Below are positions 8,474 to 16,340 of a stretch of DNA of 64,000 bases, piece by piece. Under the pieces are notes generated by a model. The model was given only the letters and a program-made list of their open reading frames with translations, did no database searches and was not told the origin of the DNA. The DNA comes from Flavobacterium tagetis. GTDB taxonomy: Bacteria; Bacteroidota; Bacteroidia; Flavobacteriales; Flavobacteriaceae. Both the position numbers and the translations under genes were made by a program. Positions within the stretch are counted from its first letter, which is position 1, and each line of letters begins with the position of its first letter. The DNA is taken from assembly GCF_016735615.1 (NCBI RefSeq), contig NZ_JAERSF010000002.1, forward strand, positions 1 to 64,000. Direction: 5' to 3'.

Positions 8474-9646
8474 ATGATAAAAATGCAACAAACCATGCGT
8501 TGGTTTGGGCCTCAAGACAACGTAAAACTTATAGATATTAAGCAAGCTGGTGCAACAGGAATTGTAACTGCATTGCATCAAATTCCTGTTGGTGATGTTT
8601 GGACAATTGAAGCGATAAAAGAAAGACAAGAAACCATTCGTAATTACGGTTTGGAATGGACTGTGGTTGAAAGCCTTCCTGTTCACGAAGAAATCAAACG
8701 TGCTTCGGGAAATTATCTGCAATACCTTGATAATTATAAAACTAGTTTGCAAAATTTGGCGGAGTGTGGCATCAAAATCATAACCTACAATTTCATGCCA
8801 ATTTTGGACTGGGTGCGAACGAATCATAATTTTATTAATGAAGACGGGAGTAGAGCTTTGCTGTATAATCAGGATGCGTTTACTTATTTTGATGTTTTTC
8901 TTTTGAAAAGACCGAATTCAGAAAATGATTATTCTGATATTGAAAAAGAAAAAGCTTTGCAGTTTGGAAATCAATTGTCTGAAGATGAAAGAGCACTTTT
9001 GTTTAAAAATGTTTTGTTAGGATTGCCAGGAAGTAAAATCAACTTTACATCTGAACAGATTTTGTCGTTGTTAGAAAATTATGCTAAAATCGACAATCAA
9101 AAATTAAGAGAAAACCTGATTTATTTTTTATCGGAAGTAACTCCAATTGCAGATCAAAACGGACAAAAATTAGCCATTCATCCCGATGATCCGCCGTTTT
9201 CGGTTTTAGGGCTTCCGAGAATTGTTTCAACAGAAGCCGATTTAAAAGCGATTTTTGATGCAGTTCCCTCAATGGCAAACGGATTATGTTATTGTACAGG
9301 TTCGTTAAGCGCTGACCCGAAAAACAATCTGGGGAAAATAATAGACGATTTTGGAAACCGAATTCATTTTTTACACCTGAGAAATACCATCCGCGAAAGC
9401 GAAACTATTTTTAGGGAATCAGAGCATTTAAACGGCGATGTTAAAATGGAAGTGATTGTTGAAAAATTATTGTTGCTAATGAATAAAAACAAAACAAGTC
9501 TCCCAATGCGCCCAGATCATGGATTTCTGCATAGAGTTGATGAAGAAACCGAAACATATCCTGGTTATTCTTTAACGGGAAGATTAAAAGGTTTGGCGGA
9601 GTTAAGAGGTTTGGAAATGGGAATTGGGTATAAATTGAATTTGTAA
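8474..9646 (+). CDS. uxuA: Mannonate dehydratase
   Basis: This enzyme of the TIM-barrel UxuA family dehydrates D-mannonate to 2-keto-3-deoxy-D-gluconate in the cytoplasm. The N-terminus MQQTMRWFGPQ, followed by DIKQAGATGIVTALHQIP, closely resembles E. coli UxuA, and the conserved metal-site segments HPDDPP, CTGSL, FLHLRN and MRPDHGFLH are present. ATG codons at 8474 and 8483 are both plausible; the second aligns best with family N-termini. An in-frame TTG further upstream lies inside the inverted repeat and is rejected. The length (about 387-390 residues) matches the family (E. coli 394). The gene completes glucuronate breakdown from the alpha-glucuronidases, together with the SDR enzyme. Confidence 0.95.
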   Translation: MIKMQQTMRWFGPQDNVKLIDIKQAGATGIVTALHQIPVGDVWTIEAIKERQETIRNYGLEWTVVESLPVHEEIKRASGNYLQYLDNYKTSLQNLAECGIKIITYNFMPILDWVRTNHNFINEDGSRALLYNQDAFTYFDVFLLKRPNSENDYSDIEKEKALQFGNQLSEDERALLFKNVLLGLPGSKINFTSEQILSLLENYAKIDNQKLRENLIYFLSEVTPIADQNGQKLAIHPDDPPFSVLGLPRIVSTEADLKAIFDAVPSMANGLCYCTGSLSADPKNNLGKIIDDFGNRIHFLHLRNTIRESETIFRESEHLNGDVKMEVIVEKLLLLMNKNKTSLPMRPDHGFLHRVDEETETYPGYSLTGRLKGLAELRGLEMGIGYKLNL

Positions 9647-9680
9647 TTAAAGTTTCCTAAATCTAATACGCTGAGAATTT

Positions 9681-9760
9681 CTCGCAAAGTCGCAGAGTCG
9701 CAAAGTTTTGTTTTGAAAAAGCTTAAAAAGAATTGCTTTGCGACTCTGCGACTTTGCGAG
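9681..9760. repeat. Inverted repeat downstream of uxuA
   Basis: The arms 9681-9705 (CTCGCAAAGTCGCAGAGTCG...) and 9736-9760 are perfect 25-bp complements around a 30-nt loop that contains AAGCTT. It is related in sequence to the element at 8380-8458, so the uxuA gene is bracketed by two copies of one repeat family. Confidence 0.88.
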
Positions 9761-9786
9761 ATTAAATAAAAAAAGTTTGTGACGCT

Positions 9787-12393
9787 ATGTGTTCAAAAAT
9801 TAAAACTTCATACTTAATTCTATTGCTTTTCCTAATCGGATTAAGCACAAATTTGTATGCCATAAATCCAGAGAAATATGTAGTCAATCAGGCTTCTAGT
9901 AAAAATTTCCCTTTAGTAAGTAAAGGAAAAGCGGCTTCGATTTTAGTTGATGATAAAGATTATTCTGGAGTTTTAAAAGTAACTGGACATTTAGAAAATG
10001 ACATTTTTCAGGTTTCTGATTTACATCCGAAAAGAATTAAAAAGATTTCTGAAGCAAAAGATTTTATTGTCATTATTGGGACATTAGGAAAAAGTAAAAT
10101 CATCGATCAATTAGCAAAGGAAGGCAAAATAGATGCTAGAAAACTTCATGGAAAATGGGAGAAATTTGCAACCCAAATTGTCGAAAATCCGTTTAAAGGA
10201 ATTAAAAAAGCATTGGTAGTTGCAGGTTCAGATAAACGGGGAACAATTTATGGAATCTACGATTTGTCCAGTCAAATTGGAATTTCTCCTTGGTATTATT
10301 GGGCAGATGTTCCAGTTAAAAAACAATCAGAACTGCATGTTTTACCTGGAGTTCATTCGCAGGGAGAACCAAAAGTAAAATATAGAGGGATTTTTATAAA
10401 CGATGAAGCGCCTGCACTTACAGGTTGGGCATTTGAGAAATTTGGCGGATTTAATTCGAAATTTTATGATAAAGTTTTTGAATTAATTCTGCGAATGAAA
10501 GGCAATTATTTATGGCCAGCAATGTGGGGCAGAATGTTTTATGTTGAAGATCCGCAGAATGCTGTTTTGGCAGATGAGTATGGAATTGTAATGGGAACTT
10601 CTCACCACGAGCCTTTAACGAGAGCACATGCTGAATGGGGAAAATCAAATGGCAAATGGGATTTTAATTCAAATTCGGAAGCTTTGATTCAATTTTGGAA
10701 AGACGGAATTAAACGAATGGGAAATAAAGAAACTATCGTTACAATTGGAATGCGTGGCGATGGCGATGAGCCTATGACGGAAGGAACTGCGATTGAGCTA
10801 TTAGAAAATATCGTAAAAACTCAAAGAAACATTATTACAGAAGTTACTAAAAAATCTGCTGAAGAAACGCCACAAATGTGGGCACTTTACAAAGAAGTTC
10901 AAGATTATTATGACAAGGGAATGACAGTTCCTGACGATGTAACACTTTTATTATGCGATGATAATTGGGGAAATATTAGAAAACTCCCTGAACTCGATTC
11001 AAAACCAAGAAAAGGCGGTTACGGTATTTATTATCATTATGATTATGTTGGCGGACCAAGAAATTATAAATGGATCAACACCAATCAAATCGAGCGAACT
11101 TGGGAACAAATGGATTTGGCGTATCAATATGGAGTAGATAAAATCTGGATTGTAAATGTTGGCGATATCAAACCAATGGAATTTCCGATTGAGTTTTTCT
11201 TAGACATGGCTTGGAATCCTGAAAAATTCAATGCTGGAAATTTAGGACAATATTATGTGAATTGGGCTAAAGAGAATTTTGACAATCAGTTTACAGAAGA
11301 TATTTCTGAAATTTTAAAATTATACACGAAATATAATTCACGAAGAAAACCAGAATTGCTAGATGCTAAAACGTACAGCATAACAAATTATAACGAAGCA
11401 GATCGAGTTATTACCGAATATCAAAAACTGGTTGAAAAAGCCAATTTGATAAATGAAAAGTTGAAACCAGAATATAAAGATGCTTTTTATCAGCTGATTT
11501 TATTTCCTGTTTTAGCAAGTGCTAATTTAAACGAATTGTATGTAGCGCAGGCTAAAAATCAATTGTATGCAGAACAGGGAGATGTCGTTGCAAATGATTA
11601 TGCTGAAAAAGTAAAGAAGTTATTTGAAAAAGATGCCGAGCTCACGAATTATTATCATACCCAAATAGCAAATGGGAAGTGGAATCACATGATGTCACAG
11701 ACGCATATTGGTTATGATAATTGGCAACAGCCTGAAAAAAATGTGATTCCGAAAACAAAGAAAATTGCGCCTGCAGTTCAAGCGGTAAAAGTGATTACCG
11801 CTGAAGAGATTTTAAAAAAAGAGACATCAATTAGCAAAAAACAAGATTTAGCTCAAGCTCATGGTTTTATTGAGAACGATGGTTATATTTCAATAGAAAG
11901 TGAAAATTATTCTAAAGTAATAAATTCTGATTCAGTAAAATGGACAACAATTCCAAATCTGGGAAAAACATCATCTGGAGTAACTTTAAAGCCTTCGAAT
12001 ATTCAGTCGATTAAAATTTCGAAACAATCTCCAAGATTAGAGTATAATGTTCATTTTTTTAGTAAAGGAAAGATAAAAGTTAAAGCCTATTTTTCGCCAA
12101 CAATCAATTTTAAAATTGGAGACGGTTTAAAATATGGAATCGGCTTTGATGATGAGAAACCGCAAGTAAATAATCTCAACTCAGATTCTTCGGAAAAAGC
12201 TTGGGCAGAATCGGTTGCGAATAATATTAAGATAATAACCTCAACGCATGAAATTGAAAAAACAGGAAATCATGTTTTGAAAATTTATGCGATTGATCCT
12301 GCTGTAGTGCTTCAAAAAATTGTAATTGAAACCGAAGAAGGAAAAGTTTTGCAGTCGTATTTGGGACCGGCAGAGAGTTTTAGAAAGGAATGA
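9787..12393 (+). CDS. GH115 xylan alpha-glucuronidase
   Basis: This 868-residue exported protein has a signal peptide (about 1-25, ending NLYA). The central part shows the GH115 signature region (PKVKYRGIFINDEAPALTGW; NYLWPAMWGRMF; MGTSHHEPLTRAHAEW; IGMRGDGDEPM; LLCDDNWGN; WIVNVGDIKPMEFP), about residues 195-480. A C-terminal beta-sandwich domain of the GH115_C type (about 700-865) begins around GFIENDGYISIESENYSK. GH115 enzymes remove (4-O-methyl)glucuronic acid from internal as well as terminal xylose residues, so it complements the GH67 enzyme. It is probably periplasmic. Spacing to the neighbours suggests co-transcription with the following GH10 gene. Confidence 0.94.
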   Translation: MCSKIKTSYLILLLFLIGLSTNLYAINPEKYVVNQASSKNFPLVSKGKAASILVDDKDYSGVLKVTGHLENDIFQVSDLHPKRIKKISEAKDFIVIIGTLGKSKIIDQLAKEGKIDARKLHGKWEKFATQIVENPFKGIKKALVVAGSDKRGTIYGIYDLSSQIGISPWYYWADVPVKKQSELHVLPGVHSQGEPKVKYRGIFINDEAPALTGWAFEKFGGFNSKFYDKVFELILRMKGNYLWPAMWGRMFYVEDPQNAVLADEYGIVMGTSHHEPLTRAHAEWGKSNGKWDFNSNSEALIQFWKDGIKRMGNKETIVTIGMRGDGDEPMTEGTAIELLENIVKTQRNIITEVTKKSAEETPQMWALYKEVQDYYDKGMTVPDDVTLLLCDDNWGNIRKLPELDSKPRKGGYGIYYHYDYVGGPRNYKWINTNQIERTWEQMDLAYQYGVDKIWIVNVGDIKPMEFPIEFFLDMAWNPEKFNAGNLGQYYVNWAKENFDNQFTEDISEILKLYTKYNSRRKPELLDAKTYSITNYNEADRVITEYQKLVEKANLINEKLKPEYKDAFYQLILFPVLASANLNELYVAQAKNQLYAEQGDVVANDYAEKVKKLFEKDAELTNYYHTQIANGKWNHMMSQTHIGYDNWQQPEKNVIPKTKKIAPAVQAVKVITAEEILKKETSISKKQDLAQAHGFIENDGYISIESENYSKVINSDSVKWTTIPNLGKTSSGVTLKPSNIQSIKISKQSPRLEYNVHFFSKGKIKVKAYFSPTINFKIGDGLKYGIGFDDEKPQVNNLNSDSSEKAWAESVANNIKIITSTHEIEKTGNHVLKIYAIDPAVVLQKIVIETEEGKVLQSYLGPAESFRKE

Positions 12394-12419
12394 TTACTAT
12401 CTCCGTAAAGAGAAAAAAA

Positions 12420-12440
12420 ACTATTAACTATTTAAACCAA
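12420..12440 (+). promoter_or_regulatory. Conserved leader box before the GH10 start codon
   Basis: ACTATTAACT (12420-12429), two bases, then TTAAACCAA (12432-12440) stands 5 nt before the start codon. The same box, differing only at the two middle bases, stands 6 nt before the susC start codon at 23837. It may be a translation-enhancing leader; no function is proven. Confidence 0.45.
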
Positions 12441-12445
12441 AAAAT

Positions 12446-13555
12446 ATGAAATGTATTAAACCTTATTTAGTTGCCGTCACAACTTTGCTGGCTGTCAGCT
12501 GTACATCGCAAAAAGAAACTGCTTCATTAAAAGATGCTTACAAAGATGCTTTTTACATTGGTACTGCTTTAAGCGCGGATCAAATCGAAGAAAAAGACAA
12601 AAAAGAAGATTCTTTGATTCGAAAAGAATTTAATGCAATTACGGCAGAAAATATCATGAAATCTATGTTTACGCATCCGCAAAAGGACAAATATGATTTT
12701 GCTTTGTCTGATAAATTTGTGGCGTATGGAGAAAAGAATAAGATGTTTATTCACGGGCATACTTTGATTTGGCACAGTCAATTAGCGCCTTGGATGGAAA
12801 AGATTGCCGACAGTACAGAAATGAAAGCGTTTATGCAAGATCATATTACGACAATAGTTTCCAAATACAAAGGAAGAATCAACTCTTGGGATGTTGTAAA
12901 CGAAGCTTTGAATGAGGATGGAACTTTAAGACAATCTGTTTTTTTGAAAACATTGGGCGAAAAATATTTGGTTAACGCTTTCAAACTAGCAGCAAAAGCA
13001 GATCCAAAAGCAGAATTATATTATAACGATTATAATATCGAAGAACCTGCAAAAAGAGCAGGAGCGATTGCTTTAATCAAAAAAATAAAAGCCGAAGGCG
13101 GAAAAGTTGACGGAGTTGGCATTCAGGGACACTGGCGATTACAAAGTCCATCATTAGAAGAAATAGAAAAAAGCATTTTAGAATATTCGGCTTTAGGAAT
13201 CAAAGTAGCTTTTACAGAATTAGATATTACTGTTTTACCAAATCCGTGGGATTTAAAAGGAGCAGAGATTAGTCAAAATTTTGAAGGAAGCGCAAAAATG
13301 AATCCATATCCCAAAGCATTGCCAGATTCTATTCAAAACAAACTTGCAGAACGTTATGAATCGATTTTTAAATTATTTTTGAAACACAAAGATAAAATCA
13401 GCCGTGTTACTTTTTGGGGAGTTCATGATGGACAATCTTGGCTAAACGATTGGCCGATAAAAGGAAGAACTAATTATCCGTTGCCATTTGATGCGACTTT
13501 AAGACATAAAAAAGCTTACAACAGTATTTTAAATCTTAAAGAAACCAAAGAATAA
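12446..13555 (+). CDS. GH10 endo-1,4-beta-xylanase lipoprotein
   Basis: This 369-residue protein has a lipoprotein signal with lipobox LAVSC (lipidated C19) and a single GH10 TIM-barrel domain (about 25-365). The acid/base is E153 in WDVVNEAL and the nucleophile is E258 in FTELD. Other GH10 marks are HGHTLIWHSQ, YYNDYN, GVGIQGHW and TFWGVHDGQSW. It should be anchored in the outer membrane or face the periplasm. Because the locus has a second, larger GH10 behind SusD, this smaller enzyme may cut imported xylo-oligosaccharides, while the larger one attacks polymer at the surface. That division of labour is an inference from known xylan loci. Confidence 0.95.
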   Translation: MKCIKPYLVAVTTLLAVSCTSQKETASLKDAYKDAFYIGTALSADQIEEKDKKEDSLIRKEFNAITAENIMKSMFTHPQKDKYDFALSDKFVAYGEKNKMFIHGHTLIWHSQLAPWMEKIADSTEMKAFMQDHITTIVSKYKGRINSWDVVNEALNEDGTLRQSVFLKTLGEKYLVNAFKLAAKADPKAELYYNDYNIEEPAKRAGAIALIKKIKAEGGKVDGVGIQGHWRLQSPSLEEIEKSILEYSALGIKVAFTELDITVLPNPWDLKGAEISQNFEGSAKMNPYPKALPDSIQNKLAERYESIFKLFLKHKDKISRVTFWGVHDGQSWLNDWPIKGRTNYPLPFDATLRHKKAYNSILNLKETKE

Positions 13556-13589
13556 CTACTAAAAAAAATGAATTTTTATAAATTGATCA

Positions 13590-13601
13590 ACAATCGGTTG
13601 T
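13590..13601 (+). promoter_or_regulatory. LacI-type operator, distal copy before the symporter gene
   Basis: ACAATCGGTTGT (13590-13601) is the same box as at 13668 read on the other strand. It lies 78 bp (centre to centre) upstream of the proximal copy, a spacing that could allow looping. TAAATTTG, a perfect -7 element sequence, lies at 13632-13639 between the two. Confidence 0.7.
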
Positions 13602-13635
13602 GGTTTGAAAAATAACTTAAATAAAGTAAAGTAAA

Positions 13636-13679
13636 TTTGCATAGTATGTTTTTTTGTCTAATTTTACACAACCGATTGT
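13636..13679 (+). promoter_or_regulatory. Promoter plus proximal LacI-type operator (symporter operon)
   Basis: TTTG (13636-13639), a 19-nt spacer, TAATTTTA (13659-13666), one base, then the operator ACAACCGATTGT (13668-13679). The -33/-7 spacing is exactly the Bacteroidota optimum and the operator covers the expected start site, a repressor geometry. The start codon of the symporter is at 13830, leaving a leader of about 155 nt that contains a long inverted repeat. Confidence 0.72.
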
Positions 13680-13701
13680 TTTTAATAAAACCAACACAAT
13701 A

Positions 13702-13803
13702 TTGTCATTTCGACGAAGGAGAAATCACACTAGAAACTCCATACAGAATGTCGTCAATCTTTGTCGATTATCACGTGTGATTTCTCCTTCGTCGAAATGA
13801 CAA
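13702..13803. repeat. Perfect 29-bp inverted repeat in the symporter leader
   Basis: The left arm 13702-13730 (TTGTCATTTCGACGAAGGAG...) is the exact complement of the right arm 13775-13803. The 44-nt loop is not symmetrical. It lies between the promoter and the start codon of the symporter gene, so it would be transcribed and fold into a long stem in the leader RNA. Confidence 0.92.
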
Positions 13804-13829
13804 AAAAAGAACCTAACTAGCTATCTAAA

Positions 13830-15281
13830 ATGACCACAAACCCACCAATGACTAAAATTTCACAAAAACTATCCATTAAAGAAAAAATTGGATACAGTTT
13901 AGGAGATCTTGCTGCCAATCTCGTTTTTCAGACTTTGATGACGTATCTGGCGTATTTCTATACCGACATTTACGGCTTATCACCAACAGATTCTTCGATC
14001 ATCATGCTGATTGTTGGATTAGTAGCAGCTTTTATTTTTAATCCGATCATTGGGGTTTTGGCAGACAGAACGAGTACCAAATGGGGAAAATTTAGACCTT
14101 GGATTTTATTAACTGCAATTCCGCTTGGGATAGTGGCGCTATTAGCATTTTCAACACCTGATTTCTCGTACAAAGGGAAAGTGATTTATGCGGTTATCAC
14201 CTATACTTTGCTGTTGCTTTTTTATGCAGGAAACAATTTGCCGTACTCTGCTTTAAGCGGTGTTATTACGGGCGATATGAAAGAACGAAACAGTATGTCG
14301 TCCTATCGTTTTGTGGCAGTTATGTTTGCTCAGTTTTTTGTTCAGGTTTTTATGCTTGGTATTATCAAAAGTGCGGGAAACGGAGATAAAGCAGTCGGGA
14401 TTGAAAAAGTAATGACTGCGCTGGCAATTATTGGAACAATCATGCTTTTAATTACTTTTTTAACTACAAAAGAAAGAATCATTCCGAAACCAGAACAAAA
14501 GTCAAGCGTAAAAGAAGATTTGAGCGATTTAATCAAAAACAGGCCTTGGGTTATTATGCTTTCGCTGACGACTTTGGTTTTTGTGACTTTGGCCATGAAA
14601 GGCGGTTCGTATGTGTATTATTTTGAGAATTATGTAGATAAAGAACAATTGGCCGTTTTTATTCAGCCTATTTTGGATTTTTTAACCAATATCGGATTGA
14701 ATCATTTTGGGAACGATCCTGTTTCAGCAGGTTTCGGACTCTTTAATGCGGGCGGAATTATCTTTATGATTGTCGGAATTACTTTGTCTAAAAATCTCGC
14801 TGACAAATACGGAAAACGAAATGTGTTCGGATTGTTTTTATTCATTTCGACACTGTTTATTGTAGGCTTTTATTTCTATCCTCCGACATCAATCGGATTG
14901 ATATTTTTCTCTCAAATCCTACACGGGTTTTTCTACGGAATCACAATCCCAATTCTTTGGGCAATGATTGCGGATGTCGCCGATTATTCCGAATGGTTAA
15001 ACAATCGTCGCGCAACAGCCATTATATTTTCGGCCATGATGGTTGGACTAAAAACAGGATTGAGCGTTGGAGGTGCTTTAACCACTTTATTTTTAGGTTA
15101 TTTCCATTACGTTCCAAATGCGCCAGAACAATCTCAAACAGCCGTAAACGGAATCAAATTACTAGTGAGTATTTTCCCTGCAATCCCTTTTTTAATTGGA
15201 GCCGGATTGCTGTTTTTCTATAAAATCAATAAAGAAATGGAAGTGAAAATAGAAACAGAATTAAAAGAAAGAAGAGCTTAA
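13830..15281 (+). CDS. GPH-family sugar:cation symporter (xyloside/uronide type)
   Basis: This 483-residue inner-membrane protein has about 12 hydrophobic segments. The N-terminus carries the glycoside-pentoside-hexuronide symporter pattern (KEKIGYSLGDLAANLVFQ; FNPIIGVLADRT..KWGKFRPWIL; YSALSGVITGDMKERNS). An equally plausible start is the ATG at 13848. The family includes XynP and UidB, which move xylosides and glucuronides. With a cytoplasmic GH43 encoded 21 bp downstream, the likely cargo is xylose, xylobiose or related oligosaccharides, or free glucuronate. It is probably controlled by the two LacI-type boxes upstream. Confidence 0.92.
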   Translation: MTTNPPMTKISQKLSIKEKIGYSLGDLAANLVFQTLMTYLAYFYTDIYGLSPTDSSIIMLIVGLVAAFIFNPIIGVLADRTSTKWGKFRPWILLTAIPLGIVALLAFSTPDFSYKGKVIYAVITYTLLLLFYAGNNLPYSALSGVITGDMKERNSMSSYRFVAVMFAQFFVQVFMLGIIKSAGNGDKAVGIEKVMTALAIIGTIMLLITFLTTKERIIPKPEQKSSVKEDLSDLIKNRPWVIMLSLTTLVFVTLAMKGGSYVYYFENYVDKEQLAVFIQPILDFLTNIGLNHFGNDPVSAGFGLFNAGGIIFMIVGITLSKNLADKYGKRNVFGLFLFISTLFIVGFYFYPPTSIGLIFFSQILHGFFYGITIPILWAMIADVADYSEWLNNRRATAIIFSAMMVGLKTGLSVGGALTTLFLGYFHYVPNAPEQSQTAVNGIKLLVSIFPAIPFLIGAGLLFFYKINKEMEVKIETELKERRA

Positions 15282-15302
15282 TTATTTAAACAAAATAGTA
15301 GT

Positions 15303-16337
15303 ATGCCTGAAGATAGCATTGAACACATTAATTTTGAAGAAATTAATGACCTGGCGATTTCAAAGCCTTTAGTGTCCCATATGTACACAGCCGATCCTTC
15401 GGCGCATGTATTCAACGGAAAAATTTACATTTATCCATCTCATGATATTGATGCTGGAATTCCGTTTAACGACAATGGCGATCATTTCGGAATGGAAGAT
15501 TACCATGTTTTTTCTATGGAAGATATTTCGTCAGAAGTAGTTGATAATGGTGTTGCGTTGCATGTAAATGATGTTGCTTGGGCTGAAAAGCAAATGTGGG
15601 CACCTGATGCAGCTCATAAAAACGGAAAGTATTATCTGTATTTTCCAGCTAAACGAGCTAACGGAATTTTTCAGATTGGTGTTGCCATTTCAGATTCGCC
15701 AGTTGGGCCTTTTGTTCCTGAAAAAGAAGCAATAAAAGGAAGTTACAGTATAGATCCTGCTGTTTTTGAAGATGAAGATGGTAAACATTATATTTATTTT
15801 GGAGGAATATGGGGCGGACAGCTTCAGAAGTACCGTAATAATCAGTACGATCAAAATAACGAAGAACCTTTGGCTGAAGAAAAAGCTTTAGGACCTATAG
15901 TAGCTTTGTTAAGAGATGATATGTTGGAATTTGCTGAAGCTCCCAAAGAAATTAAAATTTTGGATGAAAACGGAAATGAGATTTTTGCAGGAGATAATGC
16001 CAGACGTTTTTTTGAAGCTTCTTGGGTTCATAAGTATAACGGAAAATATTATTTCTCGTATTCGACAGGCGATACACATTTTATTTGTTATGCTATTGGC
16101 GATAACCCTTATGGGCCGTTTACGTATCAGGGAAGAATTTTGAATCCAGTTGTGGGTTGGACATCGCATCATTCGATTTGCGAAGTAGAAGGCGAGTGGT
16201 ATTTGTTTTATCACGATTCGAGCTTGTCAAAAGGGGTAACGCATTTGCGAAGCATGAAAGTAACGAAAATCGATTATTTGGAAGATGGTTCTATAATTAC
16301 GATTGATCCATACGGAATAAGAAGATTGATTGATTAA
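15303..16337 (+). CDS. Cytoplasmic GH43 beta-xylosidase/alpha-L-arabinofuranosidase
   Basis: This 344-residue enzyme has the five-bladed propeller pattern of GH43. The catalytic base is D31 in ADPSAHVF, the pKa-modulating residue is D151 in IDPAVFED, and the general acid is E238 in FFEASW. There is no signal peptide, so it should work in the cytoplasm on short oligosaccharides brought in by the adjacent symporter. GH43 members of this length act as beta-xylosidases or arabinofuranosidases, and the sequence alone does not tell which. It is tightly linked to the symporter before it and to the exported GH43 gene that starts 3 bp after its stop. Confidence 0.92.
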   Translation: MPEDSIEHINFEEINDLAISKPLVSHMYTADPSAHVFNGKIYIYPSHDIDAGIPFNDNGDHFGMEDYHVFSMEDISSEVVDNGVALHVNDVAWAEKQMWAPDAAHKNGKYYLYFPAKRANGIFQIGVAISDSPVGPFVPEKEAIKGSYSIDPAVFEDEDGKHYIYFGGIWGGQLQKYRNNQYDQNNEEPLAEEKALGPIVALLRDDMLEFAEAPKEIKILDENGNEIFAGDNARRFFEASWVHKYNGKYYFSYSTGDTHFICYAIGDNPYGPFTYQGRILNPVVGWTSHHSICEVEGEWYLFYHDSSLSKGVTHLRSMKVTKIDYLEDGSIITIDPYGIRRLID

Positions 16338-16340
16338 GAT

